From NCBI RefSeq assembly GCF_003336755.1, contig NZ_QMDI01000003.1, positions 1 through 64,000 on the forward strand: 64,000 bases of DNA, in the 5' to 3' direction. The DNA comes from Elioraea thermophila (ex Habib et al. 2022). GTDB lineage: Bacteria; Pseudomonadota; Alphaproteobacteria; Acetobacterales; Acetobacteraceae. Shown in pieces: positions 26,546 through 35,751 of the stretch. Each line of letters begins with the position of its first letter. The first letter of the stretch is position 1. The notes under the pieces were generated by a model that saw nothing but the letters and a program-made list of their open reading frames with translations, was not told the DNA's origin and searched no databases. The translations under genes were made by a program, and so were the position numbers.

Positions 26546-27232
26546 TCAGTCCTCGGCCAGTGCGGCGAGCACGCGTGCGGCCTGCGCGCGGCCAAGCCGT
26601 CGTCCCTCGGCCAGGGTGAGGGCGTCGAGCCAGCGCACGACCCGGGCGATCGCGGCAAAATCCCGCGGCAGACGGGTGGCCAGATAGGTCACGACAGTAG
26701 GCTCACAGACGATCTGCCGATCGGCGAGCTGCTTGGCCAGCACGGCAGCGAGCAGAGCCTGGTCCGGTGCCCCGATGGTCGCCGTCGCCGAGGCGACGAG
26801 ACGGGAGCGGAGATCGGGCAGCGCGAGCGGCCAGCGGGAAGCGGGCAAGCGCGTCGTGAGCAGCACGGTTCCGCCCTGTTCGGCGACAAGGTTCAGCAGG
26901 TGCAGAAGCGCCCTCTCACGCGCGGCCTCGCCAGCCGCCGTCTCGGCGTTTTCGACCAGCACATGCACAGCCGAACCGAGCTGATCCGGCACGTCGGCAA
27001 GGCGAAGTGCGGCGGCGGAAACCACGGCCGCGCCGCTTCGCGCACGCCAGATCGCGCCGAGATGACTTTTCCCCGAGGCCTCGGGCCCCACCAGCACGAG
27101 CCGCCCTGCCGGCCAGTCGGGCCAGCAGGCGAGCCAACGTTCGGCCTCCTCCGTGGCCGCCGCCGAGACGAAGTCGGCCGCGGCGAACGAGGGCTTGGCG
27201 GGAAAGTCGAGGGCGAGCTGCTCGGCGCTCAC
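26546..27232 (-). CDS. hda: DnaA regulatory inactivator Hda (HdaA)
   Basis: This 228-residue DnaA-like AAA+ protein has a clamp-binding motif at its N-terminus (EQLALDF, 4-10), a Walker A LVGPEASGKSH (about 48-58), a weak Walker B (VHVLVENAE) and a helical lid. It lacks the DnaA DNA-binding domain. With the sliding clamp it stimulates ATP hydrolysis on DnaA and prevents re-initiation. Start is GTG at 27232, overlapping the stop of the permease gene (GTGA). Alphaproteobacteria commonly keep hda next to this permease family and to purMN, as here. Confidence 0.92.
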   Translation of the reverse strand: MSAEQLALDFPAKPSFAAADFVSAAATEEAERWLACWPDWPAGRLVLVGPEASGKSHLGAIWRARSGAAVVSAAALRLADVPDQLGSAVHVLVENAETAAGEAARERALLHLLNLVAEQGGTVLLTTRLPASRWPLALPDLRSRLVASATATIGAPDQALLAAVLAKQLADRQIVCEPTVVTYLATRLPRDFAAIARVVRWLDALTLAEGRRLGRAQAARVLAALAED

Positions 27233-28317
27233 AACCGCCCCTCATCGCGATAGAGCTCGCTCGCCAAATAGCGTCTCAGCCAGTGCCGAACGATGACGCC
27301 GATCGCCGCCGCGATCGGCACGGCGAGCAGAACGCCGAGGAAGCCGAACACCGCCCCGCCGGCGAACAGGGCGAAGATCACCCAAACCGCGTGCAGCTCG
27401 ACGCGCTCGCCGAGCAGGCGCGGATACAGCACGTATCCCTCGACGACGTTGCCGAACACGAAAATCGCCGCGATGGTCAGCACACCCGACCAAGTGCCGA
27501 ATTGCGCCGCCGCCATGCCGACGCCGACGACGAACCCCGTCAGCGTGCCGACATACGGGATGAAGGAGAGGATGCCGGCGGTGAGCCCGACGATGAGGCC
27601 GAGCTGCAGCCCCGCCGCCGTCAGCGCGGTGGCGTAGAACAGAGCGAGGATGAGGCAGACCAGGGCCTGCCCGCGCACCCAGGCGGAGAGGATGCGGTCG
27701 ATCTCGGCGGCGATCTCGCGCACCGTCGGCGCATAGCGACGCGGCACCCAGGAGTCGAGGCGGGCGATGATCTTCGGCCAATCCCGCAGGAGGTAGAAGG
27801 CGACGATCGGGGTGACGACGATCAGTGTCAGCACGTTGATCAACTGCACGCCGCCGCCCACCACGCTGGCGATCGCGCCCGTCAGCCAGCCGATCATCGT
27901 GTTCACCTGGTTCAACGCGAGCTGCCGCAGGCGCTGGTCGACGAACTCGGGCCCGAGATTCTCTTCGAGCCACAGCAGCGACTGCTGGATGAGGTCGCCG
28001 AGCAGGCGGATGTACTGCGGGATCAGCGAGATCAGGATGCTGATCTGGGCGAGGATCAGCGGGTAGAACAGCAGCAGGAAGGCGATGATGAGCGCGAGCA
28101 GGGCGACGACCAGCAGGATCGCGGCAAGGCCCCGCGGCACGCCGACCGCTTCCAGCCGATCGGCGATCGGATCGAGCAGGTAGGCGATCAGGGCGGCGAG
28201 CACGAAGGGAAGGAGGATCGACGAAAACAGGTGCAGCGCGAACAGGAGTGCTGCGATCGTACCCAGGATGAGCAGCAGGCGCTGGCGACGCGCCGCGATT
28301 TCGGCCGGCGTTTCCAT
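27229..28317 (-). CDS. AI-2E/PerM-family membrane permease
   Basis: This 362-residue protein has about eight hydrophobic helices with the family pattern LLPFVLAALIAYLLDPIADRLE near the N-terminus, the periplasmic helix-rich middle and the C-terminal FIPYVGTLTGFVVGVGMA and AVWVIFALFAGGAVFGFLGVLLAVP stretches. Members are annotated as AI-2 exporters or Na+/H+ antiporters. The substrate here is not predictable. Start: ATG at 28317; the frame is open upstream through pgsA but only as a shadow. It overlaps hda and begins 2 bases after pgsA ends. Confidence 0.9.
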   Translation of the reverse strand: METPAEIAARRQRLLLILGTIAALLFALHLFSSILLPFVLAALIAYLLDPIADRLEAVGVPRGLAAILLVVALLALIIAFLLLFYPLILAQISILISLIPQYIRLLGDLIQQSLLWLEENLGPEFVDQRLRQLALNQVNTMIGWLTGAIASVVGGGVQLINVLTLIVVTPIVAFYLLRDWPKIIARLDSWVPRRYAPTVREIAAEIDRILSAWVRGQALVCLILALFYATALTAAGLQLGLIVGLTAGILSFIPYVGTLTGFVVGVGMAAAQFGTWSGVLTIAAIFVFGNVVEGYVLYPRLLGERVELHAVWVIFALFAGGAVFGFLGVLLAVPIAAAIGVIVRHWLRRYLASELYRDEGRL

Positions 28318-28319
28318 CG

Positions 28320-28862
28320 TCACATCGCCGCCGCACCGCCGCCGCGCACCCAGCGCGCGAGATAGGCCGCACCGGAAGCCACCGTGCTCGCCGCCACTAC
28401 CCACTCCAGGACCGTCACCGCTGTCTCGCCTGGCACGCCGTAGGCCGCGTGCAGCAGCACGGCGGCGGCGAGCACGATCTGCGCCGCCGTGTTGGCCTTG
28501 CTCACGAACAGCGGGCGAATCACGACCTCCTGGCCGAGAACATAGAGGGTGAGCACGCCGCCGACGATCAGCACGTCGCGGAACACGACAAGGATGACGA
28601 GCCACGAGGGCAAGGCCCCGATCGCGCCCAGGGTGACGTAAACGCTGACCAACAGGGCCTTGTCCGCCACGGGGTCGAGAACGGCGCCGACGCGCGAACG
28701 CAGCCCGAACCGCTTGGCGATGAAGCCGTCGACGGCATCCGAGATGCCGGCAGCGACGAACAGCCAGAACGCCCAGGCCATCTCACGCTGCAGGATGAGC
28801 CACACCGCGGCCGGCACGGCGCACAGGCGGAGGAGGGTGATCAGGTTGGGCGCGGTGATCAT
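28320..28862 (-). CDS. pgsA: CDP-alcohol phosphatidyltransferase (PgsA-like)
   Basis: This 180-residue integral membrane enzyme begins MITAPNLITLLRLCAVP, as in PgsA. It has the CDP-OH signature D-A-V-D-G-F-I-A-K-R with DPVADK 21 residues on. The usual Arg of A-R in the signature is Lys followed by Arg here. It most likely makes phosphatidylglycerol phosphate from CDP-diacylglycerol and glycerol-3-phosphate at the inner membrane; CDP-OH enzymes for other head groups share the motif. It sits in the run DUF2066, pgsA, perM, hda. Confidence 0.87.
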   Translation of the reverse strand: MITAPNLITLLRLCAVPAAVWLILQREMAWAFWLFVAAGISDAVDGFIAKRFGLRSRVGAVLDPVADKALLVSVYVTLGAIGALPSWLVILVVFRDVLIVGGVLTLYVLGQEVVIRPLFVSKANTAAQIVLAAAVLLHAAYGVPGETAVTVLEWVVAASTVASGAAYLARWVRGGGAAAM

Positions 28863-28871
28863 CGCCCCGGT

Positions 28872-29510
28872 TCAATCGCGCGCCCGGTCCTCGGCCGCTA
28901 CCGACGGGGCGAGGGCAAGGCTGCGCCGCTCGCCGTCCGTCGCCAGCACGAGCCCGGCGGCGGCAAGAGCAGGTTCGGCCCTCGCCGCACCGCCGAAGAG
29001 CGTGAGGGCAAGGCGAGCCTCGCCGGCGCCGAGGCCGCGCAGCTCGACCCGCGAAACGACAGGGATGGCGGATAGGCGGCGCCTGAGCTCCGCCCACTCG
29101 GCGGGCGAGGCGAAGCGCGCCCGCACCTCGATGGTCTCGCCGGGGCCGAGCTCGCGCGCAAGCAGGGCGCGGACGGCCTCGGGGCGAAACAGAACCGTCA
29201 GGGTCGCGCGGTAACGCCGCGCCGTGATCTCTTCCTCGGCGACCTCGAAGCCCTCGACCAAGTGGTCGAGCTCGCTCTCGGGCAACCGCCGAAGCCGTGC
29301 CGCCGCTTCCGGCGCCTCGCGGGCGAGGAAACGTTCCCAGGCCGCCCGCCGGCCGGTCGCCTGCGCCGCGGCCCTGGCCGCCAGCGCGTCCGCCGCCGTC
29401 TCGTCCACCGCGATGCCGCCGACCCGGAACCCCCACTCGCCGGCCTGCGCCGCCCCGCACCAGAGCGCGAGCGCGACCAGCGCCCCCAACATGCTTGCTC
29501 TTGACGACAC
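28872..29510 (-). CDS. DUF2066 periplasmic protein
   Basis: This protein of about 212 residues has a signal peptide (hydrophobic stretch LGALVALALWCGAAQA, cleavage after AQA) and a DUF2066 body (VGGIAVDETAADALAARAAA, then YRATLTVLFRPEAVRALL). The function of the family is not established; it is regularly found next to hda and purM. Start choice: GTG at 29510 has GGGGAAGGGG upstream. ATG at 29492 is an alternative that would shorten the n-region of the signal. Confidence 0.8.
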   Translation of the reverse strand: MSSRASMLGALVALALWCGAAQAGEWGFRVGGIAVDETAADALAARAAAQATGRRAAWERFLAREAPEAAARLRRLPESELDHLVEGFEVAEEEITARRYRATLTVLFRPEAVRALLARELGPGETIEVRARFASPAEWAELRRRLSAIPVVSRVELRGLGAGEARLALTLFGGAARAEPALAAAGLVLATDGERRSLALAPSVAAEDRARD

Positions 29511-29575
29511 GCCCCTTCCCCGACACGACCCGGCGGTGACCGGGTGCATGCTGCCTTAGCCGATCGGGGGAGACC
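29511..29575. promoter_or_regulatory. Short divergent intergenic region between DUF2066 and purM
   Basis: About 65 bases separate the two divergent genes and should contain both promoters. A purine-rich GGGGGAG at 29566-29572 is placed to serve as the purM ribosome binding site just before a non-standard ATC codon at 29576. No clear -10 hexamers are visible. Confidence 0.4.
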
Positions 29576-30634
29576 ATCGCCAGAGCCACCTACCGCGACG
29601 CCGGCGTCGACATCGAGGCGGGCGAGGCGCTTGTTGAGCGGATCAAGCCGCTCGCCCGCGCCACTGATCGGCCCGGCACGCTCGGCGCTTTGGGCGGGTT
29701 CGGCGCGCTGTTCGACCTGCGCGCGGCGGGTTTCGCCGACCCCGTGCTGGTCGCGACCACGGATGGTGTCGGAACGAAGCTGAAGATCGCGATCGAGACC
29801 GGCCGCCACCGGGGGGTGGGGATCGACCTCGTCGCCATGTGCGTCAACGACCTCGTGGTGCAGGGGGCAGAGCCCCTGTTCTTCCTCGATTACTTCGCCA
29901 CCGCCCGGCTGGCGATCGACCACGCGGCGGACGTGATCGCCGGCATCGCCGAGGGCTGCCGGATTGCCGGCTGCGCCCTGGTGGGGGGCGAGACGGCGGA
30001 GATGCCCGGGATGTATGCGGCGGGCGACTACGACCTCGCCGGTTTTGCGGTGGGGGCGGCCGAGCGCGGCAGCTTGCTGCCGCGCGCCGACCTCGCGCCC
30101 GGCGACGTCGTGCTGGGGCTCGCTTCGTCGGGGGTGCACTCGAACGGTTTTTCGCTCGTCCGCCGCATCGTCGCCGAAGCGGGGCTTGGCTGGTCCTCGC
30201 CCTGTCCGTGGCATGGTGCGGTGACCCTCGGCGAGGCGTTGCTCGAACCGACGCGCATCTACGTGGCACCTGTGCTGGCTGCGCACCGCCAGGGGCTGAT
30301 CAAGGCCGCGGCGCACATCACCGGCGGCGGCCTGCCCGGGAACCTGCCGCGGGTGCTCCCGGAGGGGCTGGTCGCCTCCATCGATGCCGCCACGTGGCCG
30401 GTGCCGCCGGTGTTCGCCTGGCTCGCGCGCACGGGCGGGGTGGCGGCTGAGGAAATGCTGCGTGTGTTCAACTGCGGCATCGGCATGGCGGTGGTGGTCG
30501 CTCCCGCCGAGGCCGAGCCTGCGACCGCGATCCTCTCCGCATGCGGCGAGCGGGTCTTCCGGATCGGCACCCTCGTCGCCGGGGAGGGGCCGGCCCGGGT
30601 CGAGGTCGCGGTGCCGGACGGCTGGCTTGCATGA
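29576..30634 (+). CDS. purM: Phosphoribosylformylglycinamidine cyclo-ligase (AIR synthetase)
   Basis: PurM closes the imidazole ring in purine synthesis. From 29582 the frame reads [20 protein letters not shown], the conserved PurM N-terminus, followed by [46 protein letters not shown] and [13 protein letters not shown]. No ATG, GTG, TTG or CTG occurs in frame at the right place. The best start by alignment is ATC at 29576, just after GGGGGAG, giving 352 residues, the usual length. The first conventional in-frame start is TTG at 29690, which would remove 38 residues including the conserved segment. Either the ATC is used or the base is misread. It is coupled to purN by ATGA. Confidence 0.93.
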   Translation: MARATYRDAGVDIEAGEALVERIKPLARATDRPGTLGALGGFGALFDLRAAGFADPVLVATTDGVGTKLKIAIETGRHRGVGIDLVAMCVNDLVVQGAEPLFFLDYFATARLAIDHAADVIAGIAEGCRIAGCALVGGETAEMPGMYAAGDYDLAGFAVGAAERGSLLPRADLAPGDVVLGLASSGVHSNGFSLVRRIVAEAGLGWSSPCPWHGAVTLGEALLEPTRIYVAPVLAAHRQGLIKAAAHITGGGLPGNLPRVLPEGLVASIDAATWPVPPVFAWLARTGGVAAEEMLRVFNCGIGMAVVVAPAEAEPATAILSACGERVFRIGTLVAGEGPARVEVAVPDGWLA

Positions 30635-31269
30635 AGACGAAGGTTGCGGTGCTGATCTCCGGGCGCGGCAGCAACCTGCGCGCCCTCCTCGAGGCCTCGG
30701 CCGACCCGGCGTTTCCGGCCGAAATCGCGCTGGTCGTCTGCAACGAACCCGCCGCCGGAGGGCTTGCCATCGCGCGGGCGGCGGGGGTGCCGACGGCGGT
30801 GATCGACCACCGCCCGTTCCGCGGCGACCGGGCGGCGCACGAGGCGGCGATCCAGGCTGCGCTGCACGGGGCGGGGGTCAGCCTCGTCTGCCTCGCCGGC
30901 TGGATGCGCCTGCTCACCCCCTACTTGGTCGGTCTGTGGCGCGGCCGGATGCTCAACATCCACCCGAGCCTGCTGCCGGCCTTCCCAGGGCTTGATACGC
31001 ATGCTCGCGCCCTCGCCGCCGGCGCCAAGCTGCACGGTTGCACCGTCCATCTCGTCACCGAGGCGATGGACGACGGCCCGATCCTCGCCCAGGCGGCCGT
31101 GCCCGTGCTGCCGGGCGACACGGCGGACAGCCTCGCCGCGCGGGTGCTGGCGGCCGAACACCGTCTCTATCCGACCGCGCTTGCCGCCTATCTCGGGGTC
31201 GCCACCGGCCCGGCTTCGGCCGAGACCGTCTTGTTCAACCCCTTGCCGCTGGTGCCTCGCTCCGCCTAA
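30631..31269 (+). CDS. purN: Phosphoribosylglycinamide formyltransferase (GART)
   Basis: This 212-residue protein begins [19 protein letters not shown]. It has the catalytic signature [18 protein letters not shown] and [20 protein letters not shown] with the Asn, His and Asp residues expected for N10-formyl-THF-dependent formyl transfer to GAR. ATG at 30631 overlaps the purM stop, the standard purMN arrangement. Confidence 0.95.
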   Translation: MKTKVAVLISGRGSNLRALLEASADPAFPAEIALVVCNEPAAGGLAIARAAGVPTAVIDHRPFRGDRAAHEAAIQAALHGAGVSLVCLAGWMRLLTPYLVGLWRGRMLNIHPSLLPAFPGLDTHARALAAGAKLHGCTVHLVTEAMDDGPILAQAAVPVLPGDTADSLAARVLAAEHRLYPTALAAYLGVATGPASAETVLFNPLPLVPRSA

Positions 31270-31283
31270 GGGAGGGGGGCCTG

Positions 31284-31463
31284 ATGGAGAAGGGGAGGGC
31301 AGCCATGGCAGGAACAGGTGGTGCGGTCAGGATGGACGACCCGAAACTCGACGAGTTCCTCCGCACGCGCGAGGAGATGTATCGGGGCTTCAACCGGGCG
31401 ATCGTCTGGACGGTCGCATCGGTCGCCGCGATCCTGATCCTGCTCGCGGTGTTCCTGCTCTAG
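31284..31463 (+). CDS. aa3-type cytochrome c oxidase subunit IV-like small membrane protein
   Basis: This 59-residue protein (or 52 residues if the ATG at 31305 is used; both starts have purine-rich RBS sequences) has a short charged N-terminus, DEFLRTREEMYRGFNRAIVWTV, and one C-terminal membrane helix. The (E/T)xxYxGFxxxxxW pattern followed by a single helix is that of the tiny bacterial subunit IV of aa3 oxidases. Other cox genes are not adjacent, so it is a distant member or a relative with another partner. It lies 14 bases after purN. Confidence 0.7.
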   Translation: MEKGRAAMAGTGGAVRMDDPKLDEFLRTREEMYRGFNRAIVWTVASVAAILILLAVFLL

Positions 31464-31522
31464 TCGCTGCCGAGAGAGGCGCTCGGGAGGGCGGCCCTCG
31501 ACGGTCCGCCCCGGCGCGCCCT

Positions 31523-31945
31523 TCAGCCCACGATCTCGGTCTGGGCGAAGAAGAAGGCGATCTCGCGCGCCGCGTTCTCCGCGCTGTCCGAGCCGTGCAC
31601 CGAGTTCGCCTCGATGCTTTCGGCGAACAGGGCGCGGATCGTTCCGGGTGCCGCCTTGGCCGGGTCGGTCGCGCCCATCAGCTCGCGGTTCTTCGCCACC
31701 GCGTTCTCGCCCTCGAGCACCTGCACCACGACGGGGCCCGAGCACATGAAGTCGACGAGGCTGGCGTAGAACGGCCGCTCCGCATGCACCTTGTAGAATT
31801 CCTTCGCATGCGCGCGGCTCATCCAGATGCGCTTCTGGGCGACGATGCGCAGGCCGTTCTCCTCGAAGATCGCATTGATCTTGCCGGTGAGGTTGCGTCT
31901 TGTCGCGTCGGGCTTGATGATGCTGAGGGTGCGTTCGACGGCCAT
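31523..31945 (-). CDS. ndk: Nucleoside diphosphate kinase
   Basis: This 140-residue protein has the full Ndk pattern: [15 protein letters not shown] at the start, the [14 protein letters not shown] substrate loop, and [12 protein letters not shown] with the phosphorylated His. It balances NTP pools. Start is ATG at 31945; five extra in-frame codons upstream are possible but unusual for the family. Confidence 0.97.
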   Translation of the reverse strand: MAVERTLSIIKPDATRRNLTGKINAIFEENGLRIVAQKRIWMSRAHAKEFYKVHAERPFYASLVDFMCSGPVVVQVLEGENAVAKNRELMGATDPAKAAPGTIRALFAESIEANSVHGSDSAENAAREIAFFFAQTEIVG

Positions 31946-32070
31946 GCGGCCTCTCTCCATCTGCCAGGGTGAACGATGGTGCGGTGCGGCCGCCCTGTAG
32001 GCGAGATGGGGCCGCGCGTGAACCCCTGCCGCGCGCGGGGGAGCGCTGCCGGCACGGTTGAGGCGCGGCG

Positions 32071-33945
32071 ATGACGGTGCTGGCCATCGAGGGCGCTGTC
32101 CTGCGCCTCGCCGGACGCACCTTGCTCGATGGGGCCGACCTCACCGTGGCGGCAGGGCGGAAAGTGGGCCTGGTCGGGCGCAATGGGGCCGGCAAGTCCA
32201 CCCTGCTGCGGGCCATCCTGGGCGAGGTTGCGCTCGATGGCGGAACAATCCGTCTCGCGCGCGGGGTTCGCCTCGCCGCCGTCGCCCAGACCGCGCCTTC
32301 GGGCGCGGCGAACCTGCTCGCGACCGTGCTCGCGGCCGATGCCGAGCGCACGCGGCTGCTCGCCGAAGCCGAGCACGCGCCGCCCGAACGCCTCGCCGAG
32401 CTCCACGACCGCCTGCGGGCCATCGGGGCGGATGCGGCCCCGGCGCGCGCGGCCGCCATCCTCTCAGGCCTCGGCTTCGACGAGGCGCAGCAAGCCCGCC
32501 CGCTCTCCTCGTTCTCGGGAGGCTGGCGGATGCGGGTCGCTTTGGCCTCCGCCCTCTTCCTCGAGCCCGACCTCCTGCTGCTCGATGAGCCGACCAACCA
32601 TCTCGATCTCGAGGCGACGCTCTGGCTCGAGGGCTGGCTCGCGCGCTTTCCCGGGGCGGCGATCATCGTCAGCCACGACCGCGGCCTGCTCGATCGGGCG
32701 GTCGATGCGATCGCCCATCTCGATCGCGGCCGGATCACGCTCTATCCCGGCGGCTTCTCGGCGTTTGTGCGCCTGCGCGAGGAGCGGGCGGCGCGCGAGG
32801 CGGCACTGGCGGAGCGGGTGGCGCGCGAACGCGCCCGCCTGCAGGCCTTCGTCGACCGCTTCCGCGCCAAGGCGACCAAGGCGCGCCAAGCGCAGTCTCG
32901 CCTGAAGGCGATCGCCCGCCTGCCCGCCATCGAGGCGATCGTCGAGGAGAGGCCGACGCGCTTCGCCTTTCCCACCCCCGTGGGACTTGCTCCGCCGCTC
33001 CTCGCCCTGGACCGCGTCGCCGTGGGCTACGACGGTCGTCCGGTGCTGCGCGGCGTCAGTCTTCGCCTGGATGCCGACGACCGCATCGCGCTGCTCGGCC
33101 GCAACGGCAACGGCAAATCGACGCTCGCCAAACTGCTGGCGGGAAGGCTCGAGCCGCTCGCGGGCAGCGTGTTCCGCACGCCCCGCCTGTCGGTCGGCTT
33201 CTTCGCCCAGCACCAGGAGGAGGAACTGATCGGCACCGAGACGCCGATCGACCACATGGCGCGCGCCCTCCCGCGTGCGTCTCCGCCGGAGGTGCGCGCC
33301 CAGCTGGCCCGTTTTGGCCTCGATGCGGATCGCGCCGACACACCCGTCGCCGCATTGTCGGGCGGAGAAAAGGCGCGTCTTCTGCTCGCGCTCGCCACAC
33401 GGCACGCCCCACAGCTGCTCATCCTCGACGAACCGACCAACCATCTCGACCTCGATGCGCGCGAGGCGCTGATCCGGGCGCTGGCCGACTACGAGGGCGC
33501 GGTGGTGCTGATCACGCACGACCCGCACGTCGTCGAGCTCGTCGCGGATCGGCTGCTGCTCGTCGCCGAGGGCACGGTGCGGCCGTTCGAGGGCGATCTG
33601 GACGACTACCGCGCCATCTTGACCGAACAGACGCGGCCGGTGGCGCGCGCGGAGACGGTACCGAGCCGGGCGGAGGAGCGGCGGCAGAGGGCGGAGGCCC
33701 GCGCCGCGGTGGCCCCGTTGCGCAAGCGCATCGCCGCGCTCGAGGCCGAGATCGCGCGCCTCGGCAAGGAGCGGGAGCGCCTCGAGGCGGCGCTGGCCGA
33801 CCCCGCCCTCTACGCCGGTGGCGGCGACGCGGCGACCATCGCGGCGCACGGCGCGCGGCTTGCCGAAGTGCGCCGCCTGCTCGCCGCCGCCGAGGAGGCC
33901 TGGCTCACCGCATCGGAGGCGCTGGAGGCCGCCGCGCAAGCATGA
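32071..33945 (+). CDS. ABC-F ATPase, YheS-like
   Basis: This 624-residue soluble protein has two ABC domains: Walker [10 protein letters not shown] and GRNGNGKST, signatures FSGGWRMR and LSGGEKAR, Walker [16 protein letters not shown] and [15 protein letters not shown]. The linker [20 protein letters not shown] (about 268-287) matches the P-site tRNA-interaction linker of the YheS group of ribosome-associated ABC-F factors. A C-terminal coiled coil follows ([18 protein letters not shown]). There is no membrane domain, so it acts on stalled ribosomes, not transport. Its 3' end overlaps rsmA on the other strand by 41 bases. Confidence 0.9.
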   Translation: MTVLAIEGAVLRLAGRTLLDGADLTVAAGRKVGLVGRNGAGKSTLLRAILGEVALDGGTIRLARGVRLAAVAQTAPSGAANLLATVLAADAERTRLLAEAEHAPPERLAELHDRLRAIGADAAPARAAAILSGLGFDEAQQARPLSSFSGGWRMRVALASALFLEPDLLLLDEPTNHLDLEATLWLEGWLARFPGAAIIVSHDRGLLDRAVDAIAHLDRGRITLYPGGFSAFVRLREERAAREAALAERVARERARLQAFVDRFRAKATKARQAQSRLKAIARLPAIEAIVEERPTRFAFPTPVGLAPPLLALDRVAVGYDGRPVLRGVSLRLDADDRIALLGRNGNGKSTLAKLLAGRLEPLAGSVFRTPRLSVGFFAQHQEEELIGTETPIDHMARALPRASPPEVRAQLARFGLDADRADTPVAALSGGEKARLLLALATRHAPQLLILDEPTNHLDLDAREALIRALADYEGAVVLITHDPHVVELVADRLLLVAEGTVRPFEGDLDDYRAILTEQTRPVARAETVPSRAEERRQRAEARAAVAPLRKRIAALEAEIARLGKERERLEAALADPALYAGGGDAATIAAHGARLAEVRRLLAAAEEAWLTASEALEAAAQA

Positions 33946-34750
33946 GCCGCGCGAGGCGGTCGAATTCGGCCACACTCAGCGTCTCCGCCCGACGGTCGGC
34001 AGCGATCCCGGCTGCCGCGAGCAGCGCCTCCGCCTCGCCCAGGGACTTCAAGGCGGCGCGCAGCATCTTGCGGCGCTGGCCGAAGGCCGCCGCCGTGACG
34101 CGTTCCATCGCCGAAAAGAGGTCACACCGGGGTTGATCCTGGCGCGGAACGAGCCGGACCACAGCGGAGGCGACCTTGGGTGGGGGGGTGAAGGCGCGCG
34201 GGGGGAGGCGAAGCACGATGCGCGCATCCGCCACCCACTGCGCCAAGACGGCGAGGCGTCCGTAGCCGGGGGAGCCGGGGCTCGCCGTGATCCGCTCCGC
34301 CACCTCGGCCTGGAACATCAGGGTCAGGCTCTCGTAGGCCGCGATCTCGCGCAGCCAGCCGACCAGCAGCGGGGTGGCGATGTTGTAGGGCAAGTTGGCG
34401 ACGATCGCGCGCGGTGGCGGGACGAGCGAGGCCGCCGGCACGGTCAGCGCATCGGCCTCGATCACCCGAAGCCGCCCTCCGCTCTCCGCCACCAGGTCGG
34501 CGAGTGCGGCCACGCAGCGGGGATCGCGCTCGATCGCGGTCACGCTCGCCACCCCCGCATCCAACAGCGCCCGCGTGAGGCCGCCTGGCCCAGGGCCGAT
34601 CTCGATGACATGTCGGCCGGCGAGGGGCCCCGCCTCGCGCACGATGCGCGCGAGGAGATTGGGATCGAGCAGGAAATGCTGGCCGAGGGACTTGCGCGCG
34701 GCGAGCCCGTGTTCGGCGATGACCTCGCGCAGCGGCCGGCGTGCGCTCAC
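33905..34750 (-). CDS. rsmA: 16S rRNA dimethyladenosine transferase (RsmA/KsgA)
   Basis: This 281-residue methyltransferase has KSLGQHFLLDPNLLARIV at the N-terminus, IEIGPGPGGLTRALLDAG (AdoMet motif I), NLPYNIATPLL (target-base motif IV) and the C-terminal helical domain with RRKMLRAALKSL. It dimethylates two adjacent adenosines in helix 45 of 16S rRNA. Start GTG at 34750 overlaps the pdxA stop (GTGA). It is the last gene of the lptF-lptG-lptD-surA-pdxA-rsmA run. Confidence 0.96.
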   Translation of the reverse strand: MSARRPLREVIAEHGLAARKSLGQHFLLDPNLLARIVREAGPLAGRHVIEIGPGPGGLTRALLDAGVASVTAIERDPRCVAALADLVAESGGRLRVIEADALTVPAASLVPPPRAIVANLPYNIATPLLVGWLREIAAYESLTLMFQAEVAERITASPGSPGYGRLAVLAQWVADARIVLRLPPRAFTPPPKVASAVVRLVPRQDQPRCDLFSAMERVTAAAFGQRRKMLRAALKSLGEAEALLAAAGIAADRRAETLSVAEFDRLARLMLARRPPAPPMR

Positions 34751-35751
34751 GCCGCGCGGGCGAGGCGGCGGCGGGCGGCGATCTCGGCGGCGAGCCGCAG
34801 CGCGGCGATCAGGCTCGAGGGGTCGGCCTTGCCCTGGCCCGCGATGTCGTAGGCCGTGCCGTGATCGGGGCTCGTGCGCACGATGGGCAAGCCCAGCGTG
34901 ACGTTCACCGTGCCGGCGAAGTCGAGCGTCTTCACCGGGATCAGCGCCTGGTCGTGGTACATAGAGAGGGCCGCGTCGTAGCCTTGCCGCGCGCGGTTGT
35001 GGAACAGGCTGTCCGCCGCATGGGGCCCGCTCACGTCGAGCCCCATCGCGCGCAAGGACGCAATGGCGGGGCGGATGATGCGCTCCTCCTCATCGCCGAT
35101 CGTGCCCCCTTCGCCCGCGTGCGGGTTGAGGCCGGCGACCGCAAGACGCGGCCGGGCAAGGCCGAAATCGGCGGCGAGGGCAGCGGCGGTGATGCGCCCC
35201 GCGGTGACGATCCGCTCAACGGTCAGCACGCGCGGCACCGCGGCGAGCGGGATGTGGACGGTGACGGGGACGACGCGGAGCTTCGGCGAGGCGAGCATCA
35301 TCACCGGATCACCACCACCCGCGAGTTCCGCCAGCCACGAGGTGTGGCCGGCATGCGGCAGCCCGGCATCGAACAGGGTGGTCTTGGCGATCGGGTTGGT
35401 GACGACGGCGGCGACCTCGCCGGCGCGGGCAAGCGCGACGGCGCGGCGGATCGAGGCGAGGATGGTGGGCCCGTGGGCCGGGTCGGGCCGGCCGGGGCAG
35501 GCCGGAGTCGGCAGCGGTTCGGCGAGCACCGGCAAGGCGCGAGGGAAGACGGCGGCGGCCTCGGCGACGGAGGAGACGGCGCGCACGGGGACCCCTTGTG
35601 CGAGCGCGGCGGCGAGGGTGGTGAGACGCGCGGGATCGTCAATGGCGACGAAGACAGGGCCTTCGCGCCGAAGTGCCTGCCAGGCGGCAAGCGCGATCTC
35701 GCCGCCGATGCCGGCGGGATCTCCCATGGTGAGGGCGAGCACGCCGCTCAT
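34747..35751 (-). CDS. pdxA: 4-hydroxythreonine-4-phosphate dehydrogenase
   Basis: This 334-residue protein begins LALTMGDPAGIGGEIALAA and has GHTSWLAEL (metal-ligand His) and AALSMYHDQALIPVKTLDF, with the NAD-binding and metal sites of PdxA. It catalyses the oxidative step of the DXP-dependent vitamin B6 pathway. It overlaps both surA (ATGA) and rsmA. Confidence 0.95.
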   Translation of the reverse strand: MSGVLALTMGDPAGIGGEIALAAWQALRREGPVFVAIDDPARLTTLAAALAQGVPVRAVSSVAEAAAVFPRALPVLAEPLPTPACPGRPDPAHGPTILASIRRAVALARAGEVAAVVTNPIAKTTLFDAGLPHAGHTSWLAELAGGGDPVMMLASPKLRVVPVTVHIPLAAVPRVLTVERIVTAGRITAAALAADFGLARPRLAVAGLNPHAGEGGTIGDEEERIIRPAIASLRAMGLDVSGPHAADSLFHNRARQGYDAALSMYHDQALIPVKTLDFAGTVNVTLGLPIVRTSPDHGTAYDIAGQGKADPSSLIAALRLAAEIAARRRLARAA

